A stretch of 52,284 nucleotides of DNA from Verrucomicrobiota bacterium (GCA_003218375.1 QHNH01000020.1:67983-120266); one strand, 5' to 3'; positions 18,371-27,410 are shown, counted from the stretch's first letter. Numbers and translations are program-made. The notes: a model not told the origin generated them from the letters alone.

Positions 18371-18453
18371 AAACTGACCTGTCCAAGGCCGCAAAACTTT
18401 TCTTCCGCGTGTCCGCGGTTTCCGATGATACATCAATATTGATGTTGCCGTAG

Positions 18454-18804
18454 ATGGAGTTCACCGTAGAGTTTTACGTAACGACTGCCGGGAGACGCCC
18501 GGTGGAGGAATTCCTCTTGAAACTCAAAGCCAGTGATCCCAACGATTTCGCCGCCGTGGCGGCCGGGTTGGAGAAACTGCGCCATCGGCAGTATCACCGC
18601 GAACCTCTCTCCAAGCCCATCGGCGACGGCCTCTTTGAACTGCGACACGTAGGCAAGTTGAATACCCGTGTTCTTTGGTTCTTCCGGAAAGGCCGCCGCA
18701 TCGTCGCCGTTCACGCCATCCGTAATAAAGCCCTGACCATCCCGATCCGCGATCTGGACACGGCGCGGGCGCGGATGCGTGACTGGGAAGAAAGGTATGA
18801 GTGA
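18454..18804 (+). CDS. RelE/HigB-type toxin (phage Gp49-like family)
   Basis: The 116-residue basic protein has the Gp49/HigB layout: VEFYVTTAGRRPVEEFLLKL at the start, a helical middle with PLSKPIGDGLFELRHV, and the beta-sheet WFFRKGRRIVAVHAIRNK with conserved basic residues. Such toxins are ribosome-dependent mRNA interferases. The antitoxin start overlaps its stop codon (GTGA), the usual toxin-first higBA order. The pair sits between two long direct repeats, which suggests it arrived as a unit. Confidence 0.88.
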   Translation: MEFTVEFYVTTAGRRPVEEFLLKLKASDPNDFAAVAAGLEKLRHRQYHREPLSKPIGDGLFELRHVGKLNTRVLWFFRKGRRIVAVHAIRNKALTIPIRDLDTARARMRDWEERYE

Positions 18805-19166
18805 AGAGCAAGACGAACTTTGATCGATTTCTGGAGGAACAACTCCGCGACCCACAGTTCGCCGAGCGTTTCAAACAGGCTGGTGCGGCCTGGGACGTGG
18901 CCTTGCAACTGGCCGCGTTGCGTGAGCAGGCCGGTTTCTCGCAGACGGAACTCGCCCGCAAACTGAAGACCACGCAGCAACAAATCAGCCGGCTCGAATC
19001 CCCCGGGTACGAAGGTCATTCGCTCAGCATGCTGCGCCGGGTCGCGCGGATGCTGAATGCTCAAGTGCGCGTCATCTTCGAAGCGAAAGAGAAAGCTTCT
19101 CCCCGCCGGGTCGCCGAGCCCTCGGCGAGATATCGATCCAAACGCCGGCCCCCAAAAAGCGTGTGA
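18801..19166 (+). CDS. XRE-family antitoxin (HigA-like)
   Basis: The 121-residue protein has a helix-turn-helix (LREQAGFSQTELARKLKTTQ followed by QQISRLES) flanked by helices. The family binds the partner toxin and represses the shared promoter. It starts with GTG overlapping the toxin stop codon, so the two are translationally coupled. The C-terminal 25 residues are basic and low complexity. The stop codon at 19164 is the first base of the second direct repeat, which may have replaced the original downstream end. Confidence 0.88.
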   Translation: MKSKTNFDRFLEEQLRDPQFAERFKQAGAAWDVALQLAALREQAGFSQTELARKLKTTQQQISRLESPGYEGHSLSMLRRVARMLNAQVRVIFEAKEKASPRRVAEPSARYRSKRRPPKSV

Positions 19167-19288
19167 TCGCGGCCTTCCGTCTTCTTCTGCTCCCGCTGAC
19201 CTAAAACCTCTGTCTTCCGACCTCTGAATCTTTCTCCTTTCCACTTCCTCCTTTCTAATTTGTAATGGCTTTCTCCCTATGCCCTCCT
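19164..19288. repeat. Direct repeat copy 2 flanking the HigBA-type module
   Basis: This is the second copy of the block at 18238-18370, in the same orientation. It shares TGATCGC at its left end, then CCGTCTTCTTC, CCGACCTCTGA, TTTCTCCTTTCCACTTCC and TCCTTTCTAATTT, and ends ATGCCCTCC. The two copies bracket the toxin-antitoxin pair exactly. The remaining 150 bases up to the helicase gene contain no recognisable gene. Confidence 0.85.
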
Positions 19289-19437
19289 CAGAAGAATCGG
19301 CGCGCCAGAACATTAGCGGTTTCTCCTTGTCAAATGGAACTGGACACGTCCCAATCCCGTGCCTCGAAATAGGTGCATTCGTCGGCCACAGACTTCCAAG
19401 TGTAGTTTTGCTCATAGGCCAATAGCCTTTTGACCCC

Positions 19438-22400
19438 ATGGCCCTCTTCGTTTTTATCACCGATAATAGCCGTGAATCGGCTCGGAAACATGGAATGCAG
19501 GACGAGCTCCTTCGCTTGGCTGAGCGCGTAGAGCGAACGCAGAATATTAGATCTCTTGATCCTTTTCCTGCTGGATACTTGGTCAAGAAAAAATTCAGTG
19601 GAAGGCAGGGCCGACTGATCGCTCGCTATGTCCCTTTAGGTGAACACGGAGTGGTGATCTTTTTAGCCGTCATGATGCGCGGTGACAGCACATATGAGGA
19701 CCAATTCAGCCGCAATCCAGAGGGTTTTGGCAAAAGGTTTTTCGACCACCTCTATACAAGGCAAAGCTTGGAGGAATTTGTCGCTGATCGCACTAAAGTC
19801 GATCCGCCGCCGGAAAAAGCCGCTCCGTCGGAAGAGGAGTACGGGTATCTGCATCAAGTACTGCAGCGGCAAGGCACCGCAGCCAATGGCACTGAAAAAC
19901 AAGAGGAACTGGTCTGCGAGACTCGAAACTGGGTTGAAAAATGTGCACAGGTTCCATTCAGGAACTGGATCTCCAATCTTTATGAGGGCATCTGGTCCGC
20001 GAACTGGCATGAAGGGGTCGGAGGGAATTTAGTTGAAGTTCCAGGCAAACCTGATTGGGCGATGCTAGTGCGTTATTTTGCGAATCAGCGTGTGCTACTT
20101 TTGGTTGCTCCTGTTCTGAAATCAGATGAAACCAGTCTGAAAGAGATTCGGGCAACATACGAAAACGTTTTGACCGCCCAGGCTCCAAGTTTGAACGATG
20201 TGTTAAACATCTCCCGTCGCGCCTATCCATCTCCGATTCTCGAAGATGGTGATTTGTGGATTGAGTTAGAACGCGATACCGAGGCGAATATGGCTCTATC
20301 GCCAGAAGAAACTCGACTTCTAGAATCGGTGAGGCACAACGAAGGCGGCTATCCTCTGTTCATAAACGGACGCGCGGGCAGTGGGAAGACCACAATCCTT
20401 CAATATCTATTCGCAGATTATCTTTACTACCATTTGACACAAGGCGGTGTAGGCTATCCGCCTGTCTACTTCACATATAATGCAGAGCTTCTACGTCGCT
20501 CGCGTGGAACAGTTACGCGGCTATTGGAATGTAATGCGAAGTGGTGGAAGCATCACAATCGCGGTGCCCTCGTTCGAGACAACGGAAGTGTAATTGAGGA
20601 CGCCTTCAAAGAGTTTCACACTTACCTTCTGTCTGTCGTTCCTTTGGAGGAGCGGACAAGGAGTTTTGCCGGACCTAAATACATTACCTACTCGCGGTTC
20701 AAGCAGCTCTGGGAAGAGCGGTTCTCCAAGGATCCGAATGCAAGGAACGATTACGGCCCAGACATTTCTTGGCACGTGATTCGGAGTTATATTAAAGGGC
20801 TAAGTTCCGACGACTTAATTGACCCAGAGGAGTATCGTCAACTCGACCGTAAGCAAATCTCGGTGACGCAGTCCACTTATGAGGCTGTTTACGACAAAGT
20901 ATGGGCTCGCTGGTATCAATCCAAGTGTGAGAAAGAATCCTGGTGGGATGATCAGGACCTAGCGCGTTATCTCATTGAGCATGATTTGATCGAGGCAGTC
21001 TACCCCGCGATTTTCTGTGACGAATCGCAGGATTTCACGCGGATTGAACTCGAAGTCATTTTGCGCATGTCGCTGTTTTCCGAGCGGAAGATAGGCCGGG
21101 AAGAAGCGGCTCTGGTGCCGTTCGTATTTGCCGGCGACCAATTTCAAACTCTGAACCCAACAGGTTTTCGGTGGGATGCCATCAAGGCCTTTTTCGTCGA
21201 AAAGTTCATTCTAGCTCTCACTCAGCACGAGCCAAAAAGAATCGATCTGAACTACCAGGAGCTTACACACAATTACCGATCGTCGCGCACGATCGTGCAG
21301 TTTAGTAATTTCGTTCAAGCACTCCGAGCGCGGTTATTTCAGTTGCCTGGATTGGAGCCGCAGAAGCCGTGGGAACATGAGGTCAATCCGGCACCGGTCA
21401 CGCGCTTCAGACGTGAGGATGACGATTTTTGGGATCGCTTGAAAGAGGAGAGCGATGTTGCCATCATAGTACCCTGCGGTGAAGGGGAAGAAGTCGGATT
21501 TATCCGTGGTGATCCGGTATTGAAGACGAAGGTGAAGATCGACGAAAATGATGTGCCGCAGATGCTCGTGCTAAGTGCAAATCGCGCCAAGGGACTCGAG
21601 TTTGCACGCGTGGTGCTCTACGGATTTGGGGAACAAGCAGATCCGAGTCTACTCGATCCTTTGCGGGGCAAACCGGCATACGCCGCCGACCCGGATCGTT
21701 CACTGCCTTATCAATATTTCATTAACCGGCTTTACGTCGGCGTTAGTCGGCCGAAGAGAAGGCTGTTCATCGTCGATTCGGAGCGAGGTCTCGCTGATTT
21801 CTGGAGCTTTGCCCATGACTCCGAGCAAGAGAAAGCGATACTCGATGGGTTAAAACAAGGACATGAAATTTGGCATAACTCATTGGCTCGACTTGAACTT
21901 GGAAACTCTAGTCACCTGTCGCTAGATCGAGCGGCTGACCCGCTAGAAAACGCAACAAATCTTGAACGTGACGGCAGAGCGCGTCGGGATGCATACTTGC
22001 TCATGCAGGCTGCCGTGTCTTATCGCAATGCCGGATCTGAAAAAGATGCGATTCGCTGCACCGCCGAAGCGAAGCGAATCCAAGGCGATAATATCGAGGC
22101 TGGAAATCTGTTTTTCCAATGTGGTGATCCGAAACGGGCTGTCGCAGCGTATTGGGATGCGAAGCACCAAGGATGGAAGCAATTGGTCAAAGCGGCACAA
22201 GAAAGCGGTGAGTTGATACAAACGCTCGAGTACAAATTCGCGCTTGCCCTTACGCAACACCTCACGATCGGTACGGCAACGCAATTGTTGGAAGAGTTGG
22301 TCGAACGTAGTCGTATCGAAACTAGTCGTATCGAACTAACATCGAGTTCCGCGTGGACCTTTGCGATTCAAACCCTTGTTGCCGAGATCAAGAAATTTGA

Positions 22401-23793
22401 GGTCCAAACGCCAGAGGAATGGGGACCGATCGCAATACTCGTTTCAAAACTCCACGAAGTCGGCCTTTCTGTGGGAGCCACTGGGAGAGCAGTGCTACAT
22501 TACCGGGCCGGACAACTCGGCGCGGCTGTAGAGCTCTGGGAACAAGCTGGGGAACGCACCTCCCACGAATATCGTCTAGCCAAGGCTTTCACCGCGCCCT
22601 ATCCAGAAAAGCTTGAGGCACTTCGAGATCTCGGAAAACAAGACGACATTATTAGCGAGTTCGGAAGAAACCCTAGTGTTGCACTCTCGCGCGAACAAGC
22701 AAGAATTGTGGGAAGCGCATTCGTGCAGAGATCCAACTATCAGGAGGCGCTAAACCTGTTCGTCAAGGCGCTCGATGGCTCGGGTCTGGTTAATATCTTG
22801 TGCGATGTTCACTGGCTGCAACCGGGCCTTGCGCTACAGGCGGGACTCGCAGCTCTTGCTGTCGCTGCAGCGACAAACCAGTTGAAAGAGCTTCTTGGAT
22901 ATGTGGAGAGGGGCGCATTGCCATTTCTTAAGGATCCCTCCGGTAACGTCGTGCAGTGGATGTTACGTAACAAACCAACGCTTGACCTCGGATTGATGCG
23001 CACGCTCGCTCGCGCCGATGCACTGGATCAGCTAGACTGGGACGACCGGAAATCCAAACTGCGATTACGCCCGTTCGCCGAGTTTGTTCAGCGAATATTC
23101 TTTCCAAAGGATCAGCCCACCTTGGGTCCTGAGCACCTGATTGAACTAGGAGCTGCCCTTGAGCGGACCGGTAACAGAACGAACGCTTTACGCTTTTACG
23201 AAGTCCTGCAGGCGGACCGTTCGTTACCGACCAAATTGAAGAACCACTCTCAACGGCGCTGGATTGCTGCGAAGGAACGACAGGCGCGCTTTGCCGCACA
23301 AGACGGAGACACAAAGGCTGCCGCTGTTATGATGGTTGAGGTTAAGAAAGAGCGCGAAAATTTCCGGCCGACATTAAAGGACAAGCTACCTGAATTTCCA
23401 ACTATCGAGCCGCTAGGGCAATATCTATTATCAATTACGAAAACATCGATTTCTGTGATATCGGTCGCGGCGGATATTTCAGTGAAGAGCGGTGAGGAAA
23501 CGCCAAGAGAAAGTAAGGAGCAACAAGAGTGGAGAATTAACGATCTTCGCTTCGAATATTTCCCTGAAGCACAAAAACTAGTCGTTACTGATGCTAAGGG
23601 AGCCACAGCGTCCATCAAGCCAAAAGACGGGAGCTGTATTGGAGACGATGTTGCGATCGCAAAACATCCTACGGTCATCGGCATCTTCGAAGCGGCTAGT
23701 TGGCAGCTTACTATCGATATCAGCGATCCGCGATGGATCAAGTTACATACGCCAATAAAGGATCTAAACATCGAGACGCAGCCGACAAAATAG
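19438..23793 (+). CDS. Large UvrD/Rep-type superfamily 1 helicase with helical C-terminal region
   Basis: The 1451-residue protein has SF1 helicase motifs: Walker A GRAGSGKTT (about 311-319), motif II CDESQD (527-532), NYRSS (612), ANRAKGLEF (714) and YVGVSRPKRRLFIVD (about 766-780). The order is that of UvrD/Rep. Residues 1-110 are a separate small domain (LVKKKFSGRQGRLIARYVPL, then VVIFLAVMMRG), which faintly resembles the RelE fold. Residues 840-1330 are almost wholly helical with TPR/solenoid-like repeats, and a short beta domain ends the protein. No nuclease motif was found. Its DNA is visibly A+T-richer than neighbouring genes, and it follows a toxin-antitoxin module, both signs of transfer. 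Such long single-gene helicases are common in anti-phage islands, but function here is inferred. Confidence 0.85.
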   Translation: MALFVFITDNSRESARKHGMQDELLRLAERVERTQNIRSLDPFPAGYLVKKKFSGRQGRLIARYVPLGEHGVVIFLAVMMRGDSTYEDQFSRNPEGFGKRFFDHLYTRQSLEEFVADRTKVDPPPEKAAPSEEEYGYLHQVLQRQGTAANGTEKQEELVCETRNWVEKCAQVPFRNWISNLYEGIWSANWHEGVGGNLVEVPGKPDWAMLVRYFANQRVLLLVAPVLKSDETSLKEIRATYENVLTAQAPSLNDVLNISRRAYPSPILEDGDLWIELERDTEANMALSPEETRLLESVRHNEGGYPLFINGRAGSGKTTILQYLFADYLYYHLTQGGVGYPPVYFTYNAELLRRSRGTVTRLLECNAKWWKHHNRGALVRDNGSVIEDAFKEFHTYLLSVVPLEERTRSFAGPKYITYSRFKQLWEERFSKDPNARNDYGPDISWHVIRSYIKGLSSDDLIDPEEYRQLDRKQISVTQSTYEAVYDKVWARWYQSKCEKESWWDDQDLARYLIEHDLIEAVYPAIFCDESQDFTRIELEVILRMSLFSERKIGREEAALVPFVFAGDQFQTLNPTGFRWDAIKAFFVEKFILALTQHEPKRIDLNYQELTHNYRSSRTIVQFSNFVQALRARLFQLPGLEPQKPWEHEVNPAPVTRFRREDDDFWDRLKEESDVAIIVPCGEGEEVGFIRGDPVLKTKVKIDENDVPQMLVLSANRAKGLEFARVVLYGFGEQADPSLLDPLRGKPAYAADPDRSLPYQYFINRLYVGVSRPKRRLFIVDSERGLADFWSFAHDSEQEKAILDGLKQGHEIWHNSLARLELGNSSHLSLDRAADPLENATNLERDGRARRDAYLLMQAAVSYRNAGSEKDAIRCTAEAKRIQGDNIEAGNLFFQCGDPKRAVAAYWDAKHQGWKQLVKAAQESGELIQTLEYKFALALTQHLTIGTATQLLEELVERSRIETSRIELTSSSAWTFAIQTLVAEIKKFEVQTPEEWGPIAILVSKLHEVGLSVGATGRAVLHYRAGQLGAAVELWEQAGERTSHEYRLAKAFTAPYPEKLEALRDLGKQDDIISEFGRNPSVALSREQARIVGSAFVQRSNYQEALNLFVKALDGSGLVNILCDVHWLQPGLALQAGLAALAVAAATNQLKELLGYVERGALPFLKDPSGNVVQWMLRNKPTLDLGLMRTLARADALDQLDWDDRKSKLRLRPFAEFVQRIFFPKDQPTLGPEHLIELGAALERTGNRTNALRFYEVLQADRSLPTKLKNHSQRRWIAAKERQARFAAQDGDTKAAAVMMVEVKKERENFRPTLKDKLPEFPTIEPLGQYLLSITKTSISVISVAADISVKSGEETPRESKEQQEWRINDLRFEYFPEAQKLVVTDAKGATASIKPKDGSCIGDDVAIAKHPTVIGIFEAASWQLTIDISDPRWIKLHTPIKDLNIETQPTK

Positions 23794-23867
23794 CGCCGCG
23801 TCTTTGAAGAAACTTTTGCCGTGCTGCAAGAAAATGGACTTCGTTGGCCGGAGGCGCATTCGCGAAG

Positions 23868-24824
23868 TTACACTGCTTTGCTTTTGCGCGGGCGCGAATG
23901 AAGATGGGCGCGGAATTCGGTCGGGGATTGGCCGAAGATGCGTTTGAACATGCGATTGAATTGGGTGAGCGATTGGAAGCCGACGTCATATGCAACTTCG
24001 CTGATCCGACGGCTCGGATTCAAGAGCTGGGTCTTGGCGTTCTCCAATCGGACCCGCGCCACGTAGTCGGTGAATTTGAAGCCGGTGGTTTTCTTGAAGA
24101 CTTTGCAGAAGTGAAACACGCTCGCGCCGGAGGCGTGCGCCACCGCGCCTAGGGAGAGCGGCTCCATTTTGTGTTGCTCGATGTATTCGCGCGCTTTGCG
24201 CACGAGCGGCGGCTCGGCGTTCTGTTGCTCGAGCACGATCTGATTGATGAGGGCCGAGAGTTGCTCGGCGAAAAAGGTGAGCAGCCGCACGGTCGCGCTG
24301 TATTTGTCTCTCGGGATGATCGGCGTGGTCTCCCAGGCCTTGCGAATGCCGCCGGTAAACGGCACGCCGCATTCTTTCAGCTTGGCGGCGGCGCGAGTCT
24401 TGTCGGATTGAATGGCGGAGCGACGCAAGACCTGGCCGATCCGGAGAAAGCCGATCGTTTCCTGGCCGAGCCGCACCGGCACCGCCGTCTCGGTTAAACC
24501 GAAGGGGCAGGTCTCGGTGCGCGCGGTGATGCCCGTGTGCTGGACGATGTCGGCATGTGATTGCAGGCAAACGGCCAATGTTGCCGGCCGCTTCGCGAGC
24601 AGAGCGCAGAAGCGGTTCTCGTTTGTCTTATCATGGTGTTCGAGCTGCCAGTATTCGAGTGGGCGCAAGGCGAGAGGCAAGCCGGTCGCTCTCGTGAACA
24701 CATTTTCGTAATCGCGAAACAATCGCGAGCGCAGGAGCATCGCGATGAGCTGCTTGTTCGCGGCCGTCCTCGCAGCGTTGGTTTCGGACGTTGTTATAGG
24801 CACGGATGTTCTCGTGCCGCGCAA
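23868..24824 (-). CDS. PocR-domain AraC-family regulator
   Basis: The 318-residue protein has a PocR-type sensory domain (residues about 35-200; CALLAKRPATLAVCLQSH and CPFGLTETAVPV give the cysteine pattern). A C-terminal AraC double helix-turn-helix follows (LSLGAVAHASGASVFHFCKV and ISEVAYDVGFQSLTQFNRMF, residues about 225-305). PocR domains bind small hydrocarbon-like ligands. The stop is 74 bases from the end of the convergent helicase gene. A CNB-protein gene and a uspA gene lie upstream on the same strand, so it may regulate stress functions. Confidence 0.92.
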   Translation of the reverse strand: MRGTRTSVPITTSETNAARTAANKQLIAMLLRSRLFRDYENVFTRATGLPLALRPLEYWQLEHHDKTNENRFCALLAKRPATLAVCLQSHADIVQHTGITARTETCPFGLTETAVPVRLGQETIGFLRIGQVLRRSAIQSDKTRAAAKLKECGVPFTGGIRKAWETTPIIPRDKYSATVRLLTFFAEQLSALINQIVLEQQNAEPPLVRKAREYIEQHKMEPLSLGAVAHASGASVFHFCKVFKKTTGFKFTDYVARVRLENAKTQLLNPSRRISEVAYDVGFQSLTQFNRMFKRIFGQSPTEFRAHLHSRPRKSKAV

Positions 24825-24844
24825 TTTGTGTCAACGCGCTTTGG

Positions 24845-25435
24845 TTAGGCGTGAGCCGCGCAACGCGCCGAGTTGCCGCATTTTGTTCCATCGCAGGCAG
24901 GCGGGATATCCAGTTCCTGGTCCATGAACGGGGCTCGGAACCCGACCGGCTCCAATGCGGTTTCGCGCGAGTGGACTGCGAGCAGCTTCTCGCGGGCCGC
25001 TTGCAGGCGTTTGATCATCACCGCCCCCATGCGTTTGAACAACTCGTAGCCCAGCGCGTGGTTCCGCTCGCAATATTCGCGCAAGATTGTGCCGTAGAAA
25101 AAAATCGCGGTGACCGGCTCGGCCGCGCGCGCGGTGAAATGCCAGACGTACGGCGGAAACATCCACGACCAGCCAAGAAGGTCGCCCGCGCCGATCGTGT
25201 CGATCACGACCGGATCGCTCTGCGCGCCGCTCGATTCCAGGGTTACCTTGCCTGATTCGATCAGATAGAAGCGGTTAGCGAGTTCACCCTCGCGGAAAAT
25301 CGTTTCGCCCGGTGCGAAACGGACGACCATGGCGCAATCCGTGAGCAGGGCGAGCTGGGCTCGGTTTATCCCGGCGAGAAATGGGTGTAATGCCACGCGC
25401 GTGGCCATCGAGTCGGGGTGAGTTGGAGTTTTCAT
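24845..25435 (-). CDS. Crp-type cyclic-nucleotide-binding protein without a DNA-binding domain
   Basis: The 196-residue product begins MKTPTHPDSMATRVALHPFL and contains a CNB beta roll (FAPGETIFREGELANRFYLI) and the GWSWMFPPYVWHF segment shared with the 12533-13378 protein. No helix-turn-helix follows. A C-terminal tail holds three cysteines (PACDGTKCGNSARC), which might bind a metal. It follows uspA by 28 bases on the same strand. It may gate a partner in response to a nucleotide rather than bind DNA. No strong ribosome binding site is present; the ATG at 25435 is chosen because it begins the conserved part. Confidence 0.85.
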   Translation of the reverse strand: MKTPTHPDSMATRVALHPFLAGINRAQLALLTDCAMVVRFAPGETIFREGELANRFYLIESGKVTLESSGAQSDPVVIDTIGAGDLLGWSWMFPPYVWHFTARAAEPVTAIFFYGTILREYCERNHALGYELFKRMGAVMIKRLQAAREKLLAVHSRETALEPVGFRAPFMDQELDIPPACDGTKCGNSARCAAHA

Positions 25436-25463
25436 GAGTATTCGATTTTCGGTTTGACTGCGC

Positions 25464-25970
25464 CTAACAAAATTCGTGTTCCTTTTCGCGGACGACCAGC
25501 ACCGGGCACGGAGCGGCACGCACGACCCGCTCCGCGGTGCTCCCGATGCAGAAATGTTTCCAGCCCGTGTAACCGTGCGTGGCGATGACGATCAGATCGA
25601 AGTCAGCATCTTTCGCCACTTCCACGATCTCGTACGAAGGAATGCCGGCGCGGACTTTCCAGCGCGGGCGCTCGACGGCGCCGTTGCGGGCCGACGTGAT
25701 GATGGACTGCAAATTCTTTTCCGCCCGGGAGAAATCGGACTCGGAAAAAAGTGGAATGCCGGGAATGGCGGCAAAGCTGGCGGATGGGACTGGCGGGAGA
25801 ACGTAAAGCAACGTCAGTTCGGACCCGAACTCTTCCGCGAAACGCAGCGCGTAACGAAAAGCGTTTTTCGACGCCGGTGAAAAATCCGTTGGAACAAGAA
25901 TCTTCTTGAGCCGCCATGTAGGACAGGCGGTGTCGCGGCCTTGACGACTTTCAAGGGTCTTTGCTGTCAT
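25464..25970 (-). CDS. Universal stress protein, UspA family
   Basis: The 168-residue protein has the core KKILVPTDFSPASKNAFRYA and the C-terminal nucleotide-binding motif ATHGYTG followed by GSTAERVVRAAPCPVLVVR. The glycine spacing is that of the ATP-binding UspA class. The ATG at 25970 is chosen because the residues upstream of it (an in-frame ATG lies at 26129) look non-coding. It probably forms an operon with the CNB-protein gene. UspA proteins support survival under stress; the partner here is unknown. Confidence 0.92.
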   Translation of the reverse strand: MTAKTLESRQGRDTACPTWRLKKILVPTDFSPASKNAFRYALRFAEEFGSELTLLYVLPPVPSASFAAIPGIPLFSESDFSRAEKNLQSIITSARNGAVERPRWKVRAGIPSYEIVEVAKDADFDLIVIATHGYTGWKHFCIGSTAERVVRAAPCPVLVVREKEHEFC

Positions 25971-26140
25971 GCCCTGACAGTCCTGCGTTCGCGCCTGTGC
26001 CGCTCGTCCGCGCTTGCGAAACGCTGGGCATTTCTTGCGGAGGCGCGGCTGTTTTCGTCGCAATTTTCGCGCAGCGAAAGACAAGGCGCGATAGGCCCAA
26101 TGCGTCGCCGTCTCTACAGTTTTCCACAAAGGAAAACGCT

Positions 26141-26230
26141 ATGAATTACATGATCAGCTTTGGAATCGGCGCGATAGCGCTGCTCTACCTTGGAATTATC
26201 TGCGGCTGCCTTAGACATGCCGAATGGTAG
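26141..26230 (+). CDS. 29-residue single-pass membrane peptide A
   Basis: A strong ribosome binding site (AAAGGA) lies about 8 bases before an ATG that opens a 29-codon frame: MNYMISFGIGAIALLYLGII and then CGCLRHAEW. It is one hydrophobic helix with a basic/acidic cytoplasmic-type tail. It lies in the gap between uspA (minus) and the cyclase gene (plus). The next peptide downstream has the same length and a similar pattern (M[N/D]Y...F...LR..E). KdpF and similar small subunits have this size, but no Kdp genes are present, so function is unknown. Confidence 0.65.
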   Translation: MNYMISFGIGAIALLYLGIICGCLRHAEW

Positions 26231-26367
26231 GCTGGCGGGCGCCGGTTGTTTCGGTCACAAGACCGCCTCCAGCCCGCGCAGGCACAAATTTCGCAGAGAC
26301 AAAGCCAAAGGATGACGAGCGACTTTCTTGGTGCGCTGCAATCTGGAGGCAGGAAAGGAGAGATCGT

Positions 26368-26457
26368 ATGGATTACCTCGTTGTGTTTGCGACAATGCTC
26401 ATGATCGCCGGCTACGCCTGCATCATTGGCCGCTCTTTGCGGAAGCTCGAGCCGTAG
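26368..26457 (+). CDS. 29-residue single-pass membrane peptide B
   Basis: A ribosome binding site (AGGAAAGGAG) precedes the ATG by about 8 bases. The product is MDYLVVFATMLMIAGYACII followed by GRSLRKLEP. Like peptide A it is one helix with a basic tail, and both are exactly 29 residues. The two share M-[DN]-Y, F at 7, and LR..E near the end. This suggests a duplicated small-protein gene. It lies 98 bases before the FHA-cyclase gene. It would be missed by length cut-offs. Confidence 0.68.
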   Translation: MDYLVVFATMLMIAGYACIIGRSLRKLEP

Positions 26458-26555
26458 CAAGCAATCTTTACCGTCGAGCTCGAAGTGACGTTCCAGTCTT
26501 ATCACCTGCAAAAGGATTGACAGACCGGCGGGCTGATCCGCATTTTCTCGGGTCC

Positions 26556-27410
26556 GTGACCACGACCCCCCAAGCCTGGCTGGAAACGATCAAGGGCGAG
26601 CGCATCCCGTTGAGCGGCGCCTGCAGTATCGGCCGGGACGCGGAGAACGTCCTGGTAGTGACGGGCGAGAAAGTTTCGCGGCGCCACGCGTTGATCCACG
26701 CTCAAAATGAAAATGAGCTGTGGCTCGTGGACCTCGGGAGCCGCAATGGGACCTTCTGCAATTCCCGGCCGATCAAGCAACCCACTCGCCTCCGCGACGG
26801 CGACACGATTGGAATCGGCGCCGTGCAATTCACGTTGCGAATGGAACGGTCGCTTACCGCGGCGACCGCAGCGGAATCGGTCCTCGGCGAAACCATCGTA
26901 ACGAAACGAAGCACCGACGTCTGGTTGCTGGTCACGGACGTGGAAAATTTCACGGTCATGTCGCAGTCGCTCCCCGCGGAAGAATTAACGCGGCGCCTCG
27001 GCTCCTGGCTGCGCGAGTGCAGCGACCTGGTCGAGCGGACCGGCGGTTGTGTCGACAAATACGTGGGCGACGGGTTTCTCGCCTACTGGGAAGACAAGCC
27101 GGGGACCGGACCGTTCGCGAAGACGCTCGAAAAAATAACGGCGCTCCAGGCGAAGGCGTCGCTTCCCTTCCGCTGGATCTTGCACCACGCGAATCTGCAA
27201 CTGGGCGTGTCGCGCTTCGGCAACGACAGCCTGGTCGGGAAAGAAATAAATTTCGCCTATCGAATGGAGAAGATCGCGGGCGGCCTGAAGCTGCCGCGCA
27301 TGCTCAGCCGGCCGGCGCGAGAAGCGCTCGGTGATGGAGTCCCGTCGCGTCCGGTGGGAGCGCAGGCGATCAAGGGCTTCGAAGGCACCTACGATTTTTT
27401 CGCCGTCTAA
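26556..27410 (+). CDS. FHA domain fused to class III adenylate/guanylate cyclase
   Basis: The 284-residue protein has an FHA domain (residues about 10-97: IGRDAEN, SRRHA, GSRNGTF), which binds phosphothreonine. A class III nucleotidyl cyclase domain follows (about 122-275). The metal-binding aspartates are at 128 (TDVENFT) and 172 (VGDGFLAYW), and the NFAYR motif of the transition-state Asn/Arg is present. It would make cAMP or cGMP when recruited to a phosphorylated protein. The gene converges with the amidase of the K1 operon, overlapping by 4 bases. It stands next to a seven-kinase cluster and CNB proteins, so a kinase-to-cyclic-nucleotide link is plausible. The start (GTG) is a best guess. 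Confidence 0.87.
   Translation: MTTTPQAWLETIKGERIPLSGACSIGRDAENVLVVTGEKVSRRHALIHAQNENELWLVDLGSRNGTFCNSRPIKQPTRLRDGDTIGIGAVQFTLRMERSLTAATAAESVLGETIVTKRSTDVWLLVTDVENFTVMSQSLPAEELTRRLGSWLRECSDLVERTGGCVDKYVGDGFLAYWEDKPGTGPFAKTLEKITALQAKASLPFRWILHHANLQLGVSRFGNDSLVGKEINFAYRMEKIAGGLKLPRMLSRPAREALGDGVPSRPVGAQAIKGFEGTYDFFAV

Noticed and set aside
19164-19437. Possible extra small gene between antitoxin and helicase
   Set aside because: Only the direct repeat and unstructured sequence were seen; no start with a ribosome binding site and no coding pattern.
26224-26457. Longer 77-residue form of membrane peptide B
   Set aside because: The upstream part is Arg/Pro-rich and lacks a ribosome binding site, while a strong one lies before the ATG at 26368.
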